Assembly: GCA_040400005.1 (NCBI GenBank)
Contig: JBBARC010000002.1
Span: forward strand, 66,244-130,243
Source: JBBARC01 sp040400005
GTDB taxonomy: Bacteria > Pseudomonadota > Alphaproteobacteria > Acetobacterales > Acetobacteraceae
Direction of reading: 5' to 3'
Length of the DNA: 64,000 nt
Part shown: in pieces, positions 27,471 to 36,245 of the stretch
Layout: each line of letters opens with the position of its first letter
How positions within the stretch are numbered: the stretch's first letter is position 1
Position numbers and translations under genes: made by a program
The notes under the pieces: model-generated
Told to the model about the DNA's origin: nothing
Database searches by the model: none
What the model saw: only the letters and a program-made list of their open reading frames with translations

Positions 27471-27564
27471 ACCGCTTGCCGCGCAGGGACGCGCTTGCCC
27501 ACCCGGCGGGGACCGCTTGCCCACCCGGCGGGGACCGCTTGCCCACCCGGCGGGGACCGCTTGC
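27471..27564. repeat. 22-bp tandem repeat, about 4 units
   Basis: ACCGCTTGCCCACCCGGCGG (plus GG) is perfect at 27512-27533 and 27534-27555, near-perfect at 27490-27511, with a degenerate unit before and a partial one after. It sits upstream of the cyclophilin gene, in the 342-bp region before the OmpA-family gene. The rest of that region (27565-27756) shows no gene. Confidence 0.9.
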
Positions 27565-27756
27565 AATGTCATCAAATTGTCGCATTATTGATTTTGAGCG
27601 GGTGTTTTGTGACGCGAATGTCGCAAACTGTCCAAAGATATTTGCCGGGCACCGTTAGGCCGGGCATCGTCGGGGAAATGAAAAACGCGCTTACGCGCCG
27701 TGCGGCCAGACAATCTGGCGGTGCGGCGATGGGCGCCAGAAATGGGTTCTGGGCAA

Positions 27757-29313
27757 ATGTCTACTACACGCGGCCGCTGCACAAATATGGATTATTGCTC
27801 CAAGGCGGATAGCCGCCAGGAGCTTGAGGTGCGCTTGGGCGAACCTTTCATCTGCCCGGAATGCGGCAAGCCACTGAGCGCGCCGGTGGCCGGTGGCAGC
27901 GGCGGCACCAACATGGCGCCCATCCTGCTGGGCGGTGGTTTTCTGCTGATTGCCGCCGCCGGCGGCTTGGCCGCCTGGATGATGTTTGGCCATACCAGGG
28001 CACCTGCCCCAACCGTGCCCCCCACGGCGGCAATCGCCCCACCGGCAACCCAGGCGCCGACCGCCCAAGCGCCCATACCAGCCACATCCGTCGCGATGGC
28101 GCCGGCAGCCAGCGCCGACCAGACCGTGCTTCTGCGCCTACGGGGCGATAGCGCATTGGCCAGCACCCTGGCACCCGCACTTGCCGCCGGCTTTCTCACC
28201 TTCAGCGGTGATACCAGCGTCGCCGCGGCCCCGACCGAGGCCGGCGTTATTACCGTCACCGGCCTGCGTGGCGGCCGCCAGGAAACCATCAGCATCACCT
28301 CCACCAGCACGGAAGACGGCCTGGCTTCCTTGGGCAGCGGCGGCGCCGACGTGGCGCTGGCCGCGCGCGCCATAACGCCCGCCGAAAAAACCAGCCTGGC
28401 CGCGGCCGGCGATCTTACCTCGCCGGCCGCCCAGCACGTGGTTGGGCTCGATGGCGTCGCGGTGATCGTCGCGCCAGGCAACGACCTGACGTCTGTGTCG
28501 GTGGATCAGCTGCGCGCTGTGCTTGATGGCAGCATCAAAGATTGGGGCGACCTTGGCGGCAACAGCGCCGATCTGCACCTGTTGGGCCATAAGGTGGGCG
28601 ATATCAGCTTGGCCCCGGCCGCCAACGGTGCGGCTGTTGCGGCCGCCGTGCAAAAAGATACTTCAGCCCTGGCGATCGTCGCCCTCAGCGATGTGGGGAG
28701 CGCCAAAGCCCTGGCCATTACCGGTAAGGCACAAGCCGTGGCACCGACCAAAGCCAATATCACCAGTGGCGAATACCCGCTTAGCCGCAAATTGTATTTC
28801 TACACATCGCCCACCAGCCCCAACGTGCTGGTGCAACGATTTGCCGAATTCGCCGCCTCCAGCGCCGGCCAATTGACCGTGGAACACGCCGGTTTCATCG
28901 GCACCGGCGCCAAAGATGTCGTCGCCAGCGCCGCCCCCGGCGCGCCGGCCACCGCCCAAACGGCCCTCGCCGGCCTGCACAAAATCAACTTCGAAATCCA
29001 CTTCGATCCCAATTCGACAGTGCCCGACGTGCACGCCATGCGCTTTATCGATGGCCTGTTTAACCTGCTGGTGTCAGAACATTCGCCGCCCAGCAAAATG
29101 GTCGTGGTCGGCTTTGCCGATAGCCAGGGCAGCGAAGCGTCCAATATGGATGTCTCGAAAAAACGCGCCGATGCGATTGCCGCAATCCTCACCGCCCGCG
29201 GCATGACCCCCGGCCGCGTGCAAGCGTTCGGATCACAAAACCCGGTCGCCGATAATGGCACCGAAGATGGCCGCATCGCTAACCGGCGGGTGGAGATTTA
29301 TTTGGCGCCGTGA
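27757..29313 (+). CDS. Zinc-ribbon, transmembrane, PstS-like and OmpA domain fusion protein
   Basis: A 518-aa protein of unusual architecture. Residues 1-45 hold a zinc-ribbon-like Cys set (CTNMDYC and CPEC); residues about 55-78 are a transmembrane helix (ILLGGGFLLIAAAGGLAAW); then a Pro/Ala linker. Residues about 115-365 look like a PBP-type (PstS-like) substrate-binding domain (GSGGADVALAARAITPAEK; VGLDGVAVIVAPGNDL). Residues about 390-518 are an OmpA/peptidoglycan-binding domain (SKMVVVGFADSQGSEASNMD; DGRIANRRVEIYL). The zinc ribbon would be cytoplasmic and the rest periplasmic. I chose ATG 27757; ATG 27742 or GTG 27700 are possible. A cell-wall-anchored phosphate-sensing role is speculation. 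Confidence 0.85.
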   Translation: MSTTRGRCTNMDYCSKADSRQELEVRLGEPFICPECGKPLSAPVAGGSGGTNMAPILLGGGFLLIAAAGGLAAWMMFGHTRAPAPTVPPTAAIAPPATQAPTAQAPIPATSVAMAPAASADQTVLLRLRGDSALASTLAPALAAGFLTFSGDTSVAAAPTEAGVITVTGLRGGRQETISITSTSTEDGLASLGSGGADVALAARAITPAEKTSLAAAGDLTSPAAQHVVGLDGVAVIVAPGNDLTSVSVDQLRAVLDGSIKDWGDLGGNSADLHLLGHKVGDISLAPAANGAAVAAAVQKDTSALAIVALSDVGSAKALAITGKAQAVAPTKANITSGEYPLSRKLYFYTSPTSPNVLVQRFAEFAASSAGQLTVEHAGFIGTGAKDVVASAAPGAPATAQTALAGLHKINFEIHFDPNSTVPDVHAMRFIDGLFNLLVSEHSPPSKMVVVGFADSQGSEASNMDVSKKRADAIAAILTARGMTPGRVQAFGSQNPVADNGTEDGRIANRRVEIYLAP

Positions 29314-29326
29314 TGCGGGGATTAGG

Positions 29327-29466
29327 AAAGAACCTTCTTTTCTGAAGAAAAGAAGCAAAAGACTTTTATGACGCTGGGCCTGGGGCAACGCCGCCACCGA
29401 GGTCTACTGGCTCCATTTATAAAAGTCTTTTTGCTTCTTTTTCTTCAGAAAAAGATGACTCTTTCT
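29327..29466. repeat. Nested palindromic element, copy D
   Basis: Full copy with the core in the forward orientation (GCTGGGCCTGGGGCAACGCC). Its right arm overlaps the 3' end of the minus-strand membrane protein gene, whose stop codon at 29417 lies inside the element. It separates two convergent genes. Confidence 0.9.
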
Positions 29467-30214
29467 TACGCTTACTCAACACCACACCAGCCACTATAAA
29501 CACCAGCAAAATGGCCGAAGCGCTAAAGCGGCCGAAGGCTAGGCCGCCGTGTGCCACTGGCTTATCGAGCAAATCGCCGAGTGTTGCACCCAACGGGCGG
29601 GTGAGAATGAACGCGGCCCAGAACAGGGTTGTGCGTGAAACCGCGGTGAAGCGATACAACGCCAGCACGATCACAATCCCTGCACCAAACACCGCGGCGC
29701 CACCTTCGTAGCCGAGGCCGCCGGTATCGGCTGCCCAATCGCCCAAGGCAGTGCCCAGGGTTTGCGAAAACATGATGGCGATCCAGTAGAAAATTTCCAC
29801 CCGGCGCGATGTGATGTGGCTTGCAGAAATGCTGCCGGCGACACGATACCATATGGCCAGTGATGCCATCAGTAGCACGAACAAAATCGATGATCCGCCG
29901 GTGTAGCCAATGCCGAGCGAGCGATCAGCGAAATCGGCGATGGTTGTGCCGGCTGTGGTGGTGGCGATGATCACTGCCCAGTAGAGAAACGCGTGAAAAT
30001 GCTTGGTGCGCACCTGGCAGGCAACGCTTGCCGCAAACAGAGCCAGAAAAATCACGCTGCTCAGCGCGTAGCCAAGCTGCAGGGTCATGGAAAGCGCATC
30101 ACCCAGGGTTTCGCCTAAGGTGGTGGCGGCGATTTTTATGATCCAAAACCCCAGCGTCAGGGCTGGGACTTTGCTTCGCGAGTCGCGGGCGGCGGGCGGC
30201 ATGTCAGGCGGCAT
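29417..30214 (-). CDS. COG4705-type multi-pass membrane protein
   Basis: A 265-aa inner-membrane protein with about eight hydrophobic helices. The internal repetition is characteristic: a 'TLGETLGDALS'-like motif recurs as TTTAGTTIADFADRS, SQTLGTALGDWAAD and TRPLGATLGDLLDKP, giving four similar helix-pair units. Function unknown. The start at 30214 overlaps the DinB stop by 11 bp, so the two are coupled. The last 18 residues (KRKKESSFSEEKEAKRLL) are encoded by palindromic element copy D, so the native C-terminus was probably replaced when the element arrived. Confidence 0.85.
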   Translation of the reverse strand: MPPDMPPAARDSRSKVPALTLGFWIIKIAATTLGETLGDALSMTLQLGYALSSVIFLALFAASVACQVRTKHFHAFLYWAVIIATTTAGTTIADFADRSLGIGYTGGSSILFVLLMASLAIWYRVAGSISASHITSRRVEIFYWIAIMFSQTLGTALGDWAADTGGLGYEGGAAVFGAGIVIVLALYRFTAVSRTTLFWAAFILTRPLGATLGDLLDKPVAHGGLAFGRFSASAILLVFIVAGVVLSKRKKESSFSEEKEAKRLL

Positions 30215-30785
30215 CGACGCTACCGCCCCAGATCGCGTGATCAGCCCAGCCCAGGTCCGCCATGTCGGTTGCACGCAAGGTGGCGTCGCCCGCGGTAAAA
30301 AACTCATCCAGCGGCGGGGGCGTAACATCGGTGCCGGCCAGCATGGCATGGGCCTGGCCGCGATGGTGAATTTGGTGCTGAAACAGATGCAGCAACAGCC
30401 GGTCGCGCGCCTCGATCTGCAGCTGCCCGCCTGGCCGTTGCAGGGTGACGGGGGCTGCCAGATCGGCGTCGGTTAGGGCGGCGCAATGCCCTATCAGGCG
30501 CGCATCAACCCGGCTTTGCTCGTGCTGCAAACTGGCAATATCGCGGCACGGCACGCGGTTGGCCCAGGCCACCGGCCCCAGCGTGCCGCCTTCCAGCCCA
30601 TCCACATAAAACCAGTCAACGATCAGATTATGGTTCAACGTTTCGCACAGGCTGGGGAAGAAACTGGTGCGCACTGCGGTAAAATCGTGCGCGCTTAGCC
30701 GCGCGCAGGCGTTCAGCAAGCGGTGATTAGCCCAGGCATTATTATGCGCCATCGCACACAACAAACGGCCAGTATCATGGGGCAT
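30204..30785 (-). CDS. DinB family protein
   Basis: A 193-aa four-helix-bundle DinB/YfiT-like protein (not DNA polymerase IV). The three metal-binding His are probably those of LCETLNHNLIVDW, and HLFQHQIHHRGQAHAML near residue 135, the usual pattern. In this superfamily many members are thiol-dependent transferases (bacillithiol or mycothiol relatives), but substrates here are unknown. It overlaps the downstream membrane protein gene; a terminator of the next operon lies just upstream of it. Confidence 0.9.
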   Translation of the reverse strand: MPHDTGRLLCAMAHNNAWANHRLLNACARLSAHDFTAVRTSFFPSLCETLNHNLIVDWFYVDGLEGGTLGPVAWANRVPCRDIASLQHEQSRVDARLIGHCAALTDADLAAPVTLQRPGGQLQIEARDRLLLHLFQHQIHHRGQAHAMLAGTDVTPPPLDEFFTAGDATLRATDMADLGWADHAIWGGSVDAA

Positions 30786-30862
30786 GTGAACACCTTATCA
30801 GAGGCCAAATTGGCTAAACCCGGCCGCCTGGCGATGTGGCTAGCAATGTGGCTGGCGGCCAT

Positions 30863-30899
30863 AAAAAACCCCTTCCCAGTAGCCTAGGAAAGGGTTTTT
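30863..30899 (-). terminator. Rho-independent terminator of the alpha/beta hydrolase gene
   Basis: On the minus strand GAAAAACCCTTTCC pairs with GGAAGGGGTTTTTT around a short loop (one mismatch), ending in a run of T. It lies 24 bases after the hydrolase stop codon. Confidence 0.85.
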
Positions 30900-30922
30900 C
30901 GCACGCGGCTAAACTAAAAAAT

Positions 30923-31702
30923 TTATTTTTTGCCGTACGCTGCCCAAAACGGCCCGCGCCGGCCAAACGGGGTGAATTGGCCTTCTTTTTGCGCCAAACG
31001 ATCAGCCACCGCCCACAACACGGCGGGGTTAGCCCCCAGGCCAATGTGGCTGGCGCCGATCACTTCGATATTTTCCGCATCGTGGCGCACGCGCACCTGG
31101 CTGGTGCGCCAGTGCACCACGCCGTCGGTGCGCGAAAAGATCGATGTCGCCGGCACCGGCATATCGCCCATCAACGCTTCAATATCGGCTGGCACCGCGT
31201 GTTCGAGCTGCTCCCCCGATAGCGTGTCATAAAGCCGGCCCACGTTATTGGCGCGAAAGTCGCGGGCAAACGGGCTGCCCAGCGTTGTGATACTGCGCAC
31301 GTTTTCGGTCATGTTAAGTGCCAGATCGCGCGCATAGACGCCGCCCAGGCTCCACCCCACCACCGATACTTTGCGGCCAGATTTATCGGCCAGCGCCTTG
31401 ACCCGGTCCTGCAATAGCGGGCGCATGCGATACACCCCGCCGAGATTACGCCCCTGGTTCCAGCCCACAGCATTATGGCCGAGCGCGCGCAGATAGCGAC
31501 GTAGCAGCTCGGTGGATCGGTCTGAGGCTAAAAACCCAGGCAAAACCAGCACGGTATGGCCATCACCACGGGGTGCCGCGGCCAGCAGGGGCAGCGTGCC
31601 GATGCCTAAGGCGAGTTCCCCCAGGGCGCGGATTTCGGCGAACAACAAAAAACGGCTGGGCGGCGGCAGGGCCGTCGCGGCAAAACTGGCAGAAGCGGCC
31701 AT
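30923..31702 (-). CDS. Alpha/beta hydrolase (lipase-like)
   Basis: A 259-aa alpha/beta hydrolase. The nucleophile elbow is VVGWSLGGVYARDLAL (Ser at about residue 143), the oxyanion region is LVLPGFLASDRSTELL, and the catalytic His is probably that of VIGASHIGLGANP near the C-terminus. Asp is likely that of FSRTDGVVHW. There is no clear signal peptide; an N-terminal hydrophobic/Ala stretch is short. It resembles triacylglycerol lipase/PGAP1-like esterases. Monocistronic with its own terminator. Substrate unknown. Confidence 0.88.
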   Translation of the reverse strand: MAASASFAATALPPPSRFLLFAEIRALGELALGIGTLPLLAAAPRGDGHTVLVLPGFLASDRSTELLRRYLRALGHNAVGWNQGRNLGGVYRMRPLLQDRVKALADKSGRKVSVVGWSLGGVYARDLALNMTENVRSITTLGSPFARDFRANNVGRLYDTLSGEQLEHAVPADIEALMGDMPVPATSIFSRTDGVVHWRTSQVRVRHDAENIEVIGASHIGLGANPAVLWAVADRLAQKEGQFTPFGRRGPFWAAYGKK

Positions 31703-31947
31703 GTAAACTGTGTCTCCAATCCCAAAATCCCGCCGGGTAGCCCCGGTCGGCTCTATTTTTGGCGCCGATTCGCAAAACTCACGCTACACTTGCGCGCCCG
31801 TGTTGCAAGAAAGCTTTCGCCCTTTGCGTTCATCTGGCAACACGGCAGATATACCCAGCACGCGGGGGCGCAGCTTTGCCTAAGCTGCCGCCCATGCCAT
31901 CACAGCGTGCCCTAACTTGGTTCGGCTCACCCGATACGGAGGACCTC

Positions 31948-31992
31948 ATGCCTAAAAATCGCAATCTCTGCAGCCCCGGCCGTTCGCTGTGA
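31948..31992 (+). CDS. 14-codon leader ORF overlapping the GNAT start
   Basis: ATG at 31948 has the strongest ribosome site of the neighbourhood (CGGAGGACCTC) and encodes MPKNRNLCSPGRSL, ending at TGA 31990-31992. That stop overlaps the GTG start of the GNAT gene (TGTGA), while the GNAT itself has no recognisable ribosome site. This suggests translational coupling by reinitiation. The alternative is that the leader is the true N-terminus and a one-base sequence change split the gene. Confidence 0.5.
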   Translation: MPKNRNLCSPGRSL

Positions 31993-32576
31993 GCGCCGTT
32001 GATACGCTGCCGCGGGAAGTTGCCTGCGAAGATCGGCTGATCACGCTGCGCTACATGGCGGTAGAAGACGAAGCCGCCGTGCTGGCCTTCGCGCAAGCCT
32101 TGCCCGACCACGATATGCTATTTTTGCCGCGCGATATTGCGCAACCCAAAGTGCTATCGGCCTGGGTGCGCGAGATTGGCCGCGGCACACTCACCACCGT
32201 GCTGGCGCTTGATGGTAAAACCGTGGTTGGCACCGCCGCCATCGTGCGCGATCCCCATGCGTGGTCGCCCCATGTTGGCGAATTGCGTGTGGTGACATCG
32301 GCCGGCATGCGCGGCAAAGGTTTGGGCCGCGCGATGATTGAAACCTGCTTTGCGATTATGTTGCAAAATGGCATGGAAAAAATCACCGCCCAAATGACCC
32401 TGGATCAGACCGGCGCCATCGCGGTGTTTGAAAGTTTGGGCTTTCGCAGTGAAGGGTTGCTGCGCGAACAGGTGCAAGATCGCCAGGGCAAGCGCCACGA
32501 TATCGTGATCCTGAGCCACGATGTCGCCAAAATCATGGGCCAGATGACCGCCTACGGTGTTGCATCATCGTTCTGA
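31989..32576 (+). CDS. GNAT family N-acetyltransferase
   Basis: A 195-aa acetyl-CoA-dependent acyltransferase fold. Motif A with the acetyl-CoA pyrophosphate loop is ELRVVTSAGMRGKGLGRAMI (residues about 97-116), and motif B follows as ESLGFRSEGLLRE. The substrate (small amine or protein) cannot be told. It starts at GTG 31989 directly overlapping the leader ORF stop. A strong hairpin follows 22 bases after the stop. Confidence 0.88.
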   Translation: MSAVDTLPREVACEDRLITLRYMAVEDEAAVLAFAQALPDHDMLFLPRDIAQPKVLSAWVREIGRGTLTTVLALDGKTVVGTAAIVRDPHAWSPHVGELRVVTSAGMRGKGLGRAMIETCFAIMLQNGMEKITAQMTLDQTGAIAVFESLGFRSEGLLREQVQDRQGKRHDIVILSHDVAKIMGQMTAYGVASSF

Positions 32577-32597
32577 TATAAGGCAGACTTAGCGCGC

Positions 32598-32623
32598 GGG
32601 CGGCCCAAGGCTTCGGGCCGCCC
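32598..32623. terminator. Hairpin between GNAT and glycosyltransferase genes
   Basis: A perfect 9-bp GC stem, GGGCGGCCC (32598-32606) with GGGCCGCCC (32615-32623), and an 8-base loop. No U-run follows. It ends 18 bases before the glycosyltransferase start, so it could also influence that gene. Confidence 0.55.
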
Positions 32624-32641
32624 TGCCGCCCCGGAGCATCC

Positions 32642-35600
32642 ATGGACGAACCCGAGTATGCAGAACCCAATTTCACCGAAGATGATTTCCCCGAGGATAT
32701 TTATTTATCCGCGTTTTTGGATATCCGCGCCGCCGTGCAAAGTGGCGCGTTGGTCAGCGCCTGGGATCACTACGATAAATATGGCCGCGCCGAAATTGCC
32801 CGTGGCGGCCGGCCATCGCCGTTTCATGGCGGCAGGCCGGGCATACAACGATCGGTGCTACCGCCGCGGGTGGTGGATGAACCAGTGCCGCAATCGCCAA
32901 AACACATCAGCCTGACGGCTTCTAAAAAAGCGCGGCCCTATGTGGCGCCAAAACCGCCAGCCAAGCGGGCCAAATCGGCCGAAGATCAGTTTTTAGAAAC
33001 GCTCTATCTGGCGCAAAATCCCGATGTAGCAGCGGCCATCGCGCGCGGCGAAATCGCCAGCGGTTTATCGCATTGGCTGGCCGTGGGCGCCGAGCAGGAA
33101 CGCGCAGGGTTGCGCCCAACCTTGGGCGAGGATCAGCTTTATGTCGGCGTGCCGCCGCCCGGTTTGGGCACTGACCCCGACATGACCGGGTTTGATGCAG
33201 AAACCTATTTTGTGCTGTATCCTGATGTGCGCTTGGCGGTGAACAATGATCCCGCCGCAGCCAAGGATCACTGGCTCAACCATGGTCGCTTTGAAGGCCG
33301 CAACGGGCCAGGCATCGCCCCCTATAAAGCGTGGAAAGCAAGCCCCGCCGGAGTGCTTGGCAAACCGTTTGGCATCAATATTTTTGGGCCGTTTGCCGCA
33401 ACATCTGGCCTAGGCACCGCCGCCCGTGGGCTTGCCCGCGCGGTGGCCAGCAGCGGCATCCCGTTTGCCCTGCACGCGTTTGACGTGAGCCGCGCCCTGC
33501 CCCGCATCACCAGCGCCGAACGCGGCCGCAAGCCTGAATATCGCATCAATTTGTTGCTGGCCAATGCTGACCAAGTGGCGCGGTTGGTGGCACTTTACCC
33601 CGCCGGCGCATTCGATGATGCGTATAACATTGGCGTATGGGCCTGGGAATTAGCAAATTTCCGTAACGATTGGTACTCGGCGTTTGCCCCCCTTGATGAA
33701 GTATGGACCAATAGCGCCTTCGAGATGGAAAGTATTGGCGCCGTGGCGCCGGTGCCGATGCACAAAATCCGCCTACCCGTAGAAGCCAACAGCCTAAAAT
33801 CGGACGATGCGCGCGACCTGTTTGGCATACCGCGCGACCGGTTGGTGTTTTTGGTGGCGTTTGACGTTGGCAGCACGTCGGCGCGCAAAAACCCGCGCAT
33901 GGTGGTGCAGGCGTTTCGCGACGCTTTTACCGGCGACGAAAACGTGTTTTTAGTGATCAAGTTTCATTCGACATCATTGGAACCGGCGATTACCCGCGAT
34001 ATTACGCGGGCGCTAAAAGGTGCCGATAACGTGTTGGTGATCGCCGATCGCCTCACCGATCACGATATGGCGCAGTTGCAGGCGGCGTGCGATTGTTTTG
34101 TCTCGGCCCATCGCAGCGAAGGTTATGGGCTGAACATTGCCGAATTCATGGCCCAGGGCAAACCGGTGATCGCCACTGCGTATTCTGGCAACATGGAGTT
34201 TTTCGACGATAAAACCGGTTTTCCGATCGAGTACGCGCTGACCGAGGTGCAAACCGAAGCCGGCCCCTACATGCCGTTTGCGGTGTGGGCGGAACCATCC
34301 AAAGATAGTCTCATCGCGCAATTCAAACGGGTTTACGAAAACCAGGCCGATGCGTGGAAACGCGGCCGTGCGGCGGCGGCCAAAATGCGCACCGAGTTTA
34401 GCGTGGAAGCGGTCGGTGCCGATATCGCCACACGGTTGCACGAGATTGGCCTAGATGCCCAGTTACCCGAATTTATCAACTGGCTTGGCCAAGCACGTGA
34501 CCTGACCGGGCCTGCTTTGATCGCGGCGTTATCGCCACATGATCGCCACGCCATCATGGCGCTGGGCCAGCGCCGCCCGGTGATTAGCTTGATTGTACCG
34601 GTGTACAACGTAGCGCCCGCGTTTTTACGCGCCTGTGTGCAATCGGTTACCGTGCAAACCTACCCGTTTTGGGAGCTCTGTCTGTGCGATGATGCCAGTA
34701 CCGCGGCGGAAACGATTGCCGTGCTGGATGAATTGCAAGGTAGCGATCCGCGCATTCGTATTCGCAGGCTTAGCCAAAACCTTGGTATCGCCGGAGCATC
34801 TAATGCGGCCGCCGAAATGGCCAGCGGCGAATTTATTGCCATGTTAGATAACGACGATACCATAACGCCAGATTGCCTGTTAGAAATCGCCCGCGCCCTG
34901 TTCGCCGATGGCACCATTGATGTTATTTATACCGATGAAGACAAAATAGATGCCGATGGCAAGCTGATCGATACCTATTTTAAGCCGGATTATTCGCCAG
35001 AACATCTCGAATCCGTCATGTATATTCTGCACATGCTGGTGGTGCGTAAAAAGCTGTTCCTGCAGCTTGGCGGTTTTCGCGAAGACTTTGCCGGCGCGCA
35101 GGATTACGATCTGATGCTGCGCCTATCGCGCCACACCCATAACGTGCACCACATTCAAAAAGCTTTATACCATTGGCGCGCCGTGCCGGGATCGGCCGCC
35201 GCTGTGGTGGATGCCAAACCTTGGGCGCTGGATGCTGGCGAGCGGGCACTGGCGGAACACGTGCACGAAAAACACGGCCGCAAGGCCCGTGTTGAAAAAG
35301 GTTTGCTGCCCGGCACGTTCAGGGTGCGCCGCGATATTGCCGGCGTGCCCCGCGTATCCCTGTTGATCCTGACCAACAACGCCGAGATCGACCTGCCCGG
35401 CCGCGGCCGCTTCGCCATGGTCGATAACATGGTGGATAGCATTCTGCGCCGCACGACCTACCAAAATTACGAAATTGTGGTGGTGGATAACAGCAAACTC
35501 AGCAAAGCCCAGATTGCGCGTTTCAAAGGGCTGGGGGTGCGGGTGGAAAATTTCACCGGCAAGGTGCAGCCGTTTAACTACGCTGCCAAAGCCAATTTCG

Positions 35601-36175
35601 CGGTTAAAATGTGCCGCACCGAATTACTGGTGCTGCTGAACGACGACATGGAAATTATCAACGAAGATTGGCTCGAAGCGCTGGTGGAACTGGCGCAAGA
35701 CCCCGAAATCGGCGCCGTCGGCGCCCGTTTGCTGCACGCCGATGGCACCGTGCAACATGTTGGCTGCGTGATCGGGGTTAATGGCGGGTCCAGCCACGTG
35801 TACCATTCCTACCCTGGCGAATTTGTTGGTTATAACGGGTTTACCCATTTGATCCGCAATTATTCAGCGGTGACCGGCGCCTGCTTTGCCACCCGCAAAT
35901 CTGTGCTGAGCCAGGTTGGCGGGCACGATGAAAGTTTTGCGGTTGATTTTAATGATACAGATTTATGCTTGAAAATTTTGGAAGCTGGTTACCGCGTGGT
36001 CTACACGCCGTACTGCCAGTTGTTTCATTTTGAAGGGGCCTCGGCGCCGCGTAATTACCAAAACCCTGATGAACGCCGCCGGTTTGTGGCGCGCTGGGCC
36101 AGGTATATGGAGAACGATCCCCATTTTAACCCGAATTTTGCGAAGAACAGGTTTGATTTCACCGTGGCTGAGTAG
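32642..36175 (+). CDS. Three-domain glycosyltransferase (GT4-GT2-GT2) with N-terminal repeats
   Basis: An 1177-aa cytosolic enzyme. Three repeats of a 40-residue motif come first (about residues 20-55, 116-160 and 183-222; for example YLAQNPDVAAAIARGE and YFVLYPDVRLAVNND followed by HWLNHGRFEGRNG). A GT4 domain spans about 240-610 (FGPFAATSGLGTAARGL; SEGYGLNIAEFMAQGKPVIA). A first GT2 domain starts near 648 (ISLIVPVYNVAPAFL; the DxD site LDNDDTITPDCL). A second starts near 903 (VSLLILTNNAE; VLLNDDMEIINEDWL). It probably builds a surface polysaccharide or glycan with three linkages. ATG 32642 has GGAG. No other envelope-glycan genes adjoin it. Confidence 0.92.
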   Translation: MDEPEYAEPNFTEDDFPEDIYLSAFLDIRAAVQSGALVSAWDHYDKYGRAEIARGGRPSPFHGGRPGIQRSVLPPRVVDEPVPQSPKHISLTASKKARPYVAPKPPAKRAKSAEDQFLETLYLAQNPDVAAAIARGEIASGLSHWLAVGAEQERAGLRPTLGEDQLYVGVPPPGLGTDPDMTGFDAETYFVLYPDVRLAVNNDPAAAKDHWLNHGRFEGRNGPGIAPYKAWKASPAGVLGKPFGINIFGPFAATSGLGTAARGLARAVASSGIPFALHAFDVSRALPRITSAERGRKPEYRINLLLANADQVARLVALYPAGAFDDAYNIGVWAWELANFRNDWYSAFAPLDEVWTNSAFEMESIGAVAPVPMHKIRLPVEANSLKSDDARDLFGIPRDRLVFLVAFDVGSTSARKNPRMVVQAFRDAFTGDENVFLVIKFHSTSLEPAITRDITRALKGADNVLVIADRLTDHDMAQLQAACDCFVSAHRSEGYGLNIAEFMAQGKPVIATAYSGNMEFFDDKTGFPIEYALTEVQTEAGPYMPFAVWAEPSKDSLIAQFKRVYENQADAWKRGRAAAAKMRTEFSVEAVGADIATRLHEIGLDAQLPEFINWLGQARDLTGPALIAALSPHDRHAIMALGQRRPVISLIVPVYNVAPAFLRACVQSVTVQTYPFWELCLCDDASTAAETIAVLDELQGSDPRIRIRRLSQNLGIAGASNAAAEMASGEFIAMLDNDDTITPDCLLEIARALFADGTIDVIYTDEDKIDADGKLIDTYFKPDYSPEHLESVMYILHMLVVRKKLFLQLGGFREDFAGAQDYDLMLRLSRHTHNVHHIQKALYHWRAVPGSAAAVVDAKPWALDAGERALAEHVHEKHGRKARVEKGLLPGTFRVRRDIAGVPRVSLLILTNNAEIDLPGRGRFAMVDNMVDSILRRTTYQNYEIVVVDNSKLSKAQIARFKGLGVRVENFTGKVQPFNYAAKANFAVKMCRTELLVLLNDDMEIINEDWLEALVELAQDPEIGAVGARLLHADGTVQHVGCVIGVNGGSSHVYHSYPGEFVGYNGFTHLIRNYSAVTGACFATRKSVLSQVGGHDESFAVDFNDTDLCLKILEAGYRVVYTPYCQLFHFEGASAPRNYQNPDERRRFVARWARYMENDPHFNPNFAKNRFDFTVAE

Positions 36176-36245
36176 CAGGGACACGGGGCCGTCGGCAGTG
36201 GCACCAAATCGATTTTGTTATCCACCAAACGTCCGGGGGGCCTCA

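Noticed and set aside
27490..27564. Possible CRISPR array
   Set aside because: Units are contiguous with no spacers, so this is a simple tandem repeat. No cas genes are present.
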